26,407 nucleotides of DNA from CAZTKP01 sp964614215 (GTDB taxonomy: Bacteria; UBP6; UBA1177), in the NCBI GenBank assembly GCA_964614215.1, contig CAZTKP010000020.1, positions 1 to 26,407 of the forward strand, given 5' to 3'. Shown one piece after another: positions 22,025-26,407 of the stretch. The notes beneath the pieces are model-generated. The model was not told the origin of the DNA. It saw nothing but the letters and a program-made list of their open reading frames with translations, and did no database searches. How positions within the stretch are numbered: position 1 is the stretch's first letter; each line of letters opens with the position of its first letter. A program made the translations under genes and the position numbers.

Positions 22025-22891
22025 ATGACTAAATTTTATGCAGGAATTGACCTGGGCGGCACAAAGATCCTGACCTTTCTGTGCAACGATGAACGAAAGG
22101 TGCTTTCCAGGGTCAGAACATCCACTGAAGCGGCAAAAGGCGTGAATGCTGTTATCACGAAAATGATAGAGACCGTGGAAAATGCCTGTACGGAAACCGG
22201 TATTTCATTAAAAGATCTCTCCGGTCTCGGAATAGGTGTTCCCGGACCTGTGAATAAAGAGACCGGCCTGGTCTATGACTGTCCGAACCTTTCAGGCTGG
22301 AAGAACATTGAGGTTAAAAAGATATTTGCTGAAAAACTGGGAATTCCCGTTAAAGTAGAGAACGATGCCAGAACTGCCGGACTTGCCGAAGCCAGAATTG
22401 GTGTGGCAAAAGGGTTCGACCATGTATTTTACATAACTGTAAGTACAGGGATCGGCGGAGCGATAATTATTAACGGAAAGATCTTCCACGGTGCGATCGG
22501 TGCAGCCGGGGAGTTCGGTCAGATGAAACTTCTTGACGGGAGTATTTTTGAATCTCATTTTTCCGGACCGGCCATTGACAGAATGTTCGGAATTAAAACT
22601 GAAAAGATCGCAGACCTTGTTAAACATGGAGATCCGGGCGCTCAGAAGGCACTTGACCATCTCACAAACGGCATAGGCACTTATCTAGCTAATATCACTA
22701 CACTTTTAAACCCCCGGATCATTGTAATAGGCGGGGGTGTTTCAAACCTCGGGGACATCTTTATCAAACCTGTTGAGAAACTGGTTCGTGAACGTGCGTT
22801 TTCAATAAGTTCAGAAAATGTAAAAGTCGTCCGTGCAGGACTTGGTTCGGATTCCGGAGCATACGGAGCTCTGGAATTAGTTATGGACTAG
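22025..22891 (+). CDS. ROK-family sugar kinase (glucokinase-like)
   Basis: Cytoplasmic sugar kinase, most likely phosphorylating glucose or a related hexose with ATP. The ATP-binding DLGGTK motif is at residues 9-14, GIGVPGPVN follows, and VENDARTAGLAEA contains the catalytic base D114. STGIGGAIIINGK and the second phosphate loop IVIGGGVS are intact. The start at 22025 gives 288 residues and has GGAG 7 nt upstream; an in-frame ATG at 22007 is less likely. The usual ROK zinc site is missing: where family members have GH followed by CxCGxxGC, this protein has EFGQMKLLDGSIFESHFSG (E163 onward), so no zinc ligands remain. No DNA-binding domain is present. Substrate identity is inference. Confidence 0.88.
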   Translation: MTKFYAGIDLGGTKILTFLCNDERKVLSRVRTSTEAAKGVNAVITKMIETVENACTETGISLKDLSGLGIGVPGPVNKETGLVYDCPNLSGWKNIEVKKIFAEKLGIPVKVENDARTAGLAEARIGVAKGFDHVFYITVSTGIGGAIIINGKIFHGAIGAAGEFGQMKLLDGSIFESHFSGPAIDRMFGIKTEKIADLVKHGDPGAQKALDHLTNGIGTYLANITTLLNPRIIVIGGGVSNLGDIFIKPVEKLVRERAFSISSENVKVVRAGLGSDSGAYGALELVMD

Positions 22892-22893
22892 AA

Positions 22894-23343
22894 TTATCCG
22901 CCGTAGATCAGCTCTATTACTTTTTCAACAAGTTTCGGAACAGAATCTGCCTTAACAGTTGCGATAATTTCTTCATTTCCTTTGACATTACCAGGTTTTA
23001 GCAAAGCTACCTGAAAATAAACGCTCATCAGAGTTTTGTATGCCTTTATTCTGAGGTCATCATTTTCGTAACGCATTGCCTCACCCTTATCGATGATCAC
23101 CTCAACTCCTTTTTCCTGAAGCTTTGCAGCAATACCGATGAGGGCACCATCGTTATCCTCGTTCTCCACTTCTGAGTAGAGATAGACTTTTTTAATGTTC
23201 TCAAATTTAAAGTTCTGATCTACGATCTTAATTTTTGAGTCTGCTCTCGCTCCCTTCATAACCGGGTCCTTTTTCTTTTCAGCTGTACCGCAACTGACAG
23301 AAAAAAGAAGGACAAACATAAGAAAAAGCTTTAAAAACTTCAT
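22894..23343 (-). CDS. Small predicted lipoprotein, unknown function
   Basis: A 149-residue exported protein. Signal segment MKFLKLFLMFVLLF ends in SVSC, with C18 the likely lipidated residue; as in the large ELWxxDGT protein, the lipobox has a small residue rather than Leu at -3. The mature part has mixed alpha/beta character (KKVYLYSEVENEDND.., ALIGIAAKLQEKGVEVII, VPKLVEKVIELIYGG) and resembles a compact periplasmic domain, but I recognise no family. The ribosome binding site GAGGTGA is clear. It lies 64 nt downstream of the beta-propeller gene on the same strand, so they may be co-transcribed. Its stop is 2 nt from the ROK gene stop (tail to tail), with no visible terminator. Confidence 0.75.
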   Translation of the reverse strand: MKFLKLFLMFVLLFSVSCGTAEKKKDPVMKGARADSKIKIVDQNFKFENIKKVYLYSEVENEDNDGALIGIAAKLQEKGVEVIIDKGEAMRYENDDLRIKAYKTLMSVYFQVALLKPGNVKGNEEIIATVKADSVPKLVEKVIELIYGG

Positions 23344-23407
23344 ATCTTCACCTCAGAAAAATATCCGTAACATGTTTATTTTATAAATGTATAGGGATTT
23401 TACAAGT

Positions 23408-25684
23408 TTAGAAATTTACAACTGAACAGGAGCAACCGTCGCCTTCTTTATTTAAAACTCCATTTTCTTCTTTATCAACTGATTCATTTTCATCATCACT
23501 AAGCTCTCCTGCAATATCGGAGTCTTCATTAGTTTCATCAGAACTGTCATTGTTACTGTCATTGCCGGATTCATTGGAAAACACAAATTTTGCGGCATAT
23601 GGACTTACAACGTTTCCTGCGTTTAAAAAGTATCCTCCTGCGATCATATCTCCGTTTTTATCAAAGATAATATCATTTACCATTTCACCTAAACCATTTT
23701 GGAAGGACTGCCATTTTGTTCCATCCCATCTGGCTATATTATTTACTTTAAGATCTCCGGCCTTATCAAAGCCGCCTCCTGCATAAAGGTGGTTTTCTTC
23801 ATCGAAGGAAATTACATAGACTGTTTTATCAAGTACTTCCGATGCTACTGGCACCCAGTTGGATCCCTCCAGTTTTGCTAAATGATCAGCAACAGCATCA
23901 TGTTTTTCCTTATTGAAACTGCCCCCTACATAAAGCTCGTTTCTACTATTAAAAGCAAGCGTCATAATAACAGATGGGACCGTTTCACCAACTTTTTCAG
24001 TCTTAAAATCTACAATTTTATAGACACACGAATCTATCGGTTGCTGTTGAAATGAACCAAGAACAGCAAAATGAGGCACACCATTTTTATCAAAATCTCC
24101 ATCTGTCACCTCAACACCCCTTTCCAGCTCTATATCATTCCACTCTTCTCCATCCCAGATTTTTATTATTGAAGAAACCTCCGCAGAATCTCTTCTTTGC
24201 TGTCCTCCAACATAAATATTTCCATTCTCATCCGCAAGAATTGAGTAAACATACATTTCCACTCCCCCACTGAGTGAATCCCATTTCTTACCATCCCAGA
24301 TCGCAATATTGTTAAATTCATCACTATCTAAAACTTTGAAATCACCTCCAACAATAATCCTGTTTGAATTATCGATTTCAATCCCGTGAAAAGAACCGAC
24401 AAAATCATGCGGCACATTATCCCATGAAACACCATTCCACTTTGCAATCCCGTCACAACCTTTATCATTAACTTTATTGAAACTGCCGACTGCAAAAACA
24501 TTTCCTGAAAGATCAACTGCGAGCTCATTTACATAATCATTTAATTGACCATCCATTTTCCCAAGATCTTCCCAGCCTTGTTCAGTCCACTTCTTAAGGC
24601 CTGATGGTGTCACTAATCCGGCTGCAGTAAAATATCCTCCGATATAAATATCATCATTTTCTAAATCTATAAAAATTGATTTCACAGCATTTGAAGGATT
24701 ATCCAGCATTCGTGTCCACTGATGCCCACTCCATTTGGCCATATTTGACATTAAGGAATTTTCTATAAAACCTCCAGCATAAACGGTTCCGTCTTTACCA
24801 AAAGCGATCGTCTGAACTCCATCTCCATAATCCATTTCAGCAACACCGTTGCCGAGTGCTGTCCATTCTTTACCATCCCACATAGCAATATTTTCCGCTT
24901 CGACGTCTCCAATCTGCGAGAAAAGACCACCAACATAGATGTTTCCATCTTTAGACTGAGTTATTGTATTGATGGTCATTCCAATTTCATCGCGACTGAA
25001 GCCTTTTCCACCCAGAAGCGTCCAGTTTTTCCCATCCCATTTTCCCAGTCCGCAATAAGCCTCACCTTCCTTTTCTTCACAATATCCTGCAACATAAAGA
25101 TTCCCATCGTCATCAAGAAGAACATCATTAACATGTCCTCTGAAGTCTCCAACCGGTTTCGCAGACTCCCCGTCACAGGTCATTAATCCATCTACTGTAC
25201 CACCCGTTCCCTCTCCAAAAGCCGAATAAGTTCCTGCAACAACAAGGGACCCGTCTTTGTCGACAACCACTGCACTTATCTCTTCAAATTTCCCGAAGCT
25301 GCAATTTTCAATATCTGACCAGTTTTCACCATCCCACTTTGCAAGGTACTGTGCAGGGAAAAAGCCTGCGTTGTAAAAACCTCCTCCGACATACAGATTT
25401 CCATTGCCATCAAAAGTCAGAGCTGTAACCTCCCCATCGACACCGTTACCAAAAGCTTCCCATGCTCCAGTTTTTAAATTATGTCTGGCGATATTTTGCG
25501 CTTTTATGTCTCCAGCAGATGAAAAATTTCCACCGAAATATATGTAATCTCCACGAACCAGAATTTTATTCACATATCCATCAACACCCAGAAGTTGTCC
25601 CATTGAAACCCATTCACCACCAACACTTTCACCTGACAAACAAAAAGTAAAAATGAATGTTACAAATATTATCAGCTTTTTCAC
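23408..25684 (-). CDS. Secreted WDG-repeat beta-propeller protein
   Basis: A 758-residue exported protein with a GTG start (CGCTGTG preceded by GGGAGGG). The N-terminal signal peptide covers about residues 1-18. The body is about 13 repeats of roughly 45-55 residues with the pattern IAxWDGxxWxxLG..V..GNxYVGGxFxxAG (for example YVGGGFYNAG, YVGGLFSQIG, YIGGYFTAAG, YAGGGFDKAG). This is typical of bacterial beta-propellers and enough for two propellers. It ends with an acidic Asp/Asn/Ser/Glu linker (SNDSSDETNEDSD..) and a short cysteine tail GCSCSVVNF. No transmembrane anchor follows, unlike MYXO-CTERM-type tails, which also carry GC-C motifs. Surface attachment or processing at the tail is inference. 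Confidence 0.8.
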   Translation of the reverse strand: MKKLIIFVTFIFTFCLSGESVGGEWVSMGQLLGVDGYVNKILVRGDYIYFGGNFSSAGDIKAQNIARHNLKTGAWEAFGNGVDGEVTALTFDGNGNLYVGGGFYNAGFFPAQYLAKWDGENWSDIENCSFGKFEEISAVVVDKDGSLVVAGTYSAFGEGTGGTVDGLMTCDGESAKPVGDFRGHVNDVLLDDDGNLYVAGYCEEKEGEAYCGLGKWDGKNWTLLGGKGFSRDEIGMTINTITQSKDGNIYVGGLFSQIGDVEAENIAMWDGKEWTALGNGVAEMDYGDGVQTIAFGKDGTVYAGGFIENSLMSNMAKWSGHQWTRMLDNPSNAVKSIFIDLENDDIYIGGYFTAAGLVTPSGLKKWTEQGWEDLGKMDGQLNDYVNELAVDLSGNVFAVGSFNKVNDKGCDGIAKWNGVSWDNVPHDFVGSFHGIEIDNSNRIIVGGDFKVLDSDEFNNIAIWDGKKWDSLSGGVEMYVYSILADENGNIYVGGQQRRDSAEVSSIIKIWDGEEWNDIELERGVEVTDGDFDKNGVPHFAVLGSFQQQPIDSCVYKIVDFKTEKVGETVPSVIMTLAFNSRNELYVGGSFNKEKHDAVADHLAKLEGSNWVPVASEVLDKTVYVISFDEENHLYAGGGFDKAGDLKVNNIARWDGTKWQSFQNGLGEMVNDIIFDKNGDMIAGGYFLNAGNVVSPYAAKFVFSNESGNDSNNDSSDETNEDSDIAGELSDDENESVDKEENGVLNKEGDGCSCSVVNF

Positions 25685-25717
25685 AGCGCCCTCCCTTCTT
25701 AATAATCTATTGCTTTA

Positions 25718-25745
25718 AATATACTCATCATTTACCCTAACGCAA
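25718..25745 (-). promoter_or_regulatory. Promoter of the beta-propeller gene
   Basis: On the minus strand TTGCGT (25745-25740), a 16-bp spacer and TATATT (25723-25718) lie 34 nt upstream of the GTG start at 25684. Confidence 0.45.
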
Positions 25746-25775
25746 GATACAAAGCATCAAAAGCTGCGAAATTTT

Positions 25776-25803
25776 TTGATAAAACTGTTTAACCACATAC
25801 ACT
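25776..25803 (+). promoter_or_regulatory. Possible promoter of the truncated exoprotein gene
   Basis: TTGATA (25776-25781), a 16-bp spacer and TACACT (25798-25803) lie 34 nt upstream of the ATG at 25837, back to back with the promoter of the beta-propeller gene. Confidence 0.35.
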
Positions 25804-25836
25804 AAAGACCAGTCGAATCATTTTGGAGGTTAGTTC

Positions 25837-26407
25837 ATGAAGTTAAAACTGATTGTTTTCATAGTATTTGTATTGGCAATCAACCTGAATATTTTCGCAG
25901 ACGTAGCCGGACCTTCCTGCTCAGATTATGATGAAATATTTTTCTTAGATAAAGATACCGAAAAAAACACTAACTCATACTCTGACAAAACTGGATATTA
26001 TTCTGGAGGACCTATCTATGCCGGGCCGATAAAAGATGGAGACACATTTCACTATTTTCCGATATCAAACCCTTTCTCTATTCCGGAGAATTATAAAAAC
26101 CTTCTGATATCCAACCACTGGTGCAGTTCAAAGAGAAACCATGAAAATGGTTCTATATGGGTGGAACTTGGTTCTGAATGGGGTGAACCATACGATTGGG
26201 AGTGTTCATGTAGAACCGCTGCGAACTATTGGGATTGGGACAGCATAATCGAAAAGGACCTCCCGCTTTTTCACACACCGTTAAGTTATGAATTTATATA
26301 TGAAAACACTTTTGACAGTCGTGGCTCCCTGCCTTATCTGCAAAGCTATATAGTTACAGATAAAATTGTTTCTCATAGCTCTTATGGAGAATCGTGTCTT
26401 CTTAATG
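25837..26407 (+). CDS. Signal-peptide protein, cut by the window end
   Basis: An open frame of 190 codons running off the window without a stop. TTGGAGGT lies upstream of the ATG. The N-terminus MKLKLIVFIVFVLAINLNIF followed by A-D is a standard Sec signal peptide with cleavage expected after the Ala near residue 21. The visible mature part is rich in Tyr, Trp, Ser and Asp and contains at least six cysteines (GPSCSD, HWCSS, ECSCR, ESCLL), suggesting disulfides in an extracytoplasmic protein. I recognise no family. It is divergent from the beta-propeller gene and shares its promoter region. Confidence 0.75.
   Translation, partial: MKLKLIVFIVFVLAINLNIFADVAGPSCSDYDEIFFLDKDTEKNTNSYSDKTGYYSGGPIYAGPIKDGDTFHYFPISNPFSIPENYKNLLISNHWCSSKRNHENGSIWVELGSEWGEPYDWECSCRTAANYWDWDSIIEKDLPLFHTPLSYEFIYENTFDSRGSLPYLQSYIVTDKIVSHSSYGESCLLN

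Overview
The window is a bacterial chromosomal segment of moderate-to-low G+C, probably from an uncultured Gram-negative organism assembled from metagenomic data. It carries a scaffold gap, Shine-Dalgarno starts, sigma70-like promoters, lipoprotein and Sec signal peptides, and the two-subunit glycyl-tRNA synthetase. CarD-family, ELWxxDGT and 'WDG' beta-propeller proteins with Asp/Asn-rich linkers would suit a deltaproteobacterium/Myxococcota-like lineage. That placement is only a guess.

Layout. Positions 1-154 hold stacked palindromes and no gene. 155-1603 (-) is a PutP-like Na+/solute symporter. It is divergent from a DUF4143-type ATPase (1841-3184, +), and between them lie four exactly 33-bp-phased copies of TGACTTTGTGT. 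3266-6139 (+) is a secreted ELWxxDGT-repeat lipoprotein. 6222-11955 (+) is a glyQ-glyS-ppdK operon. A second DUF4143-type ATPase (13326 down to 11945, -) sits at the 3' end of ppdK, bracketed by a 32-bp direct repeat made of the ppdK tail. A 100-N gap inside this gene is flanked by a 55-bp duplication and is almost certainly an assembly artefact. Collapsing it gives one intact 408-codon frame. 13581-17505 (+) is a membrane protein-mutL-miaA operon, followed by a CarD-like regulator (17686-18174).

18285-19377 (-) is a compact stable-RNA cluster: tRNA-Ser(UGA), tRNA-Ser(GCU), tRNA-Arg(ACG), tadA, tRNA-Ser(CGA), tRNA-Ser(GGA) and the SRP RNA. TadA, which deaminates A34 of tRNA-Arg(ACG), is encoded 9 nt after that very tRNA. 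Then come a J-like/TPR protein (-), a YchJ/SEC-C protein (+), tRNA-Leu(UAA) with its terminator, and secG (-). A ROK sugar kinase (+) follows, preceded by a nested palindrome. A small lipoprotein (-), a large beta-propeller exoprotein (-, GTG start) and a signal-peptide protein cut by the window end (+) complete the window.

Most of the window is housekeeping: translation, tRNA modification, mismatch repair and secretion. The most unusual parts are the two DUF4143 ATPase modules, with 33-bp-phased upstream repeats for one and an att-like 3'-end duplication for the other, and the nested tRNA/tadA/SRP-RNA unit. No recognised defence system, CRISPR array, transposase or integrase was found.
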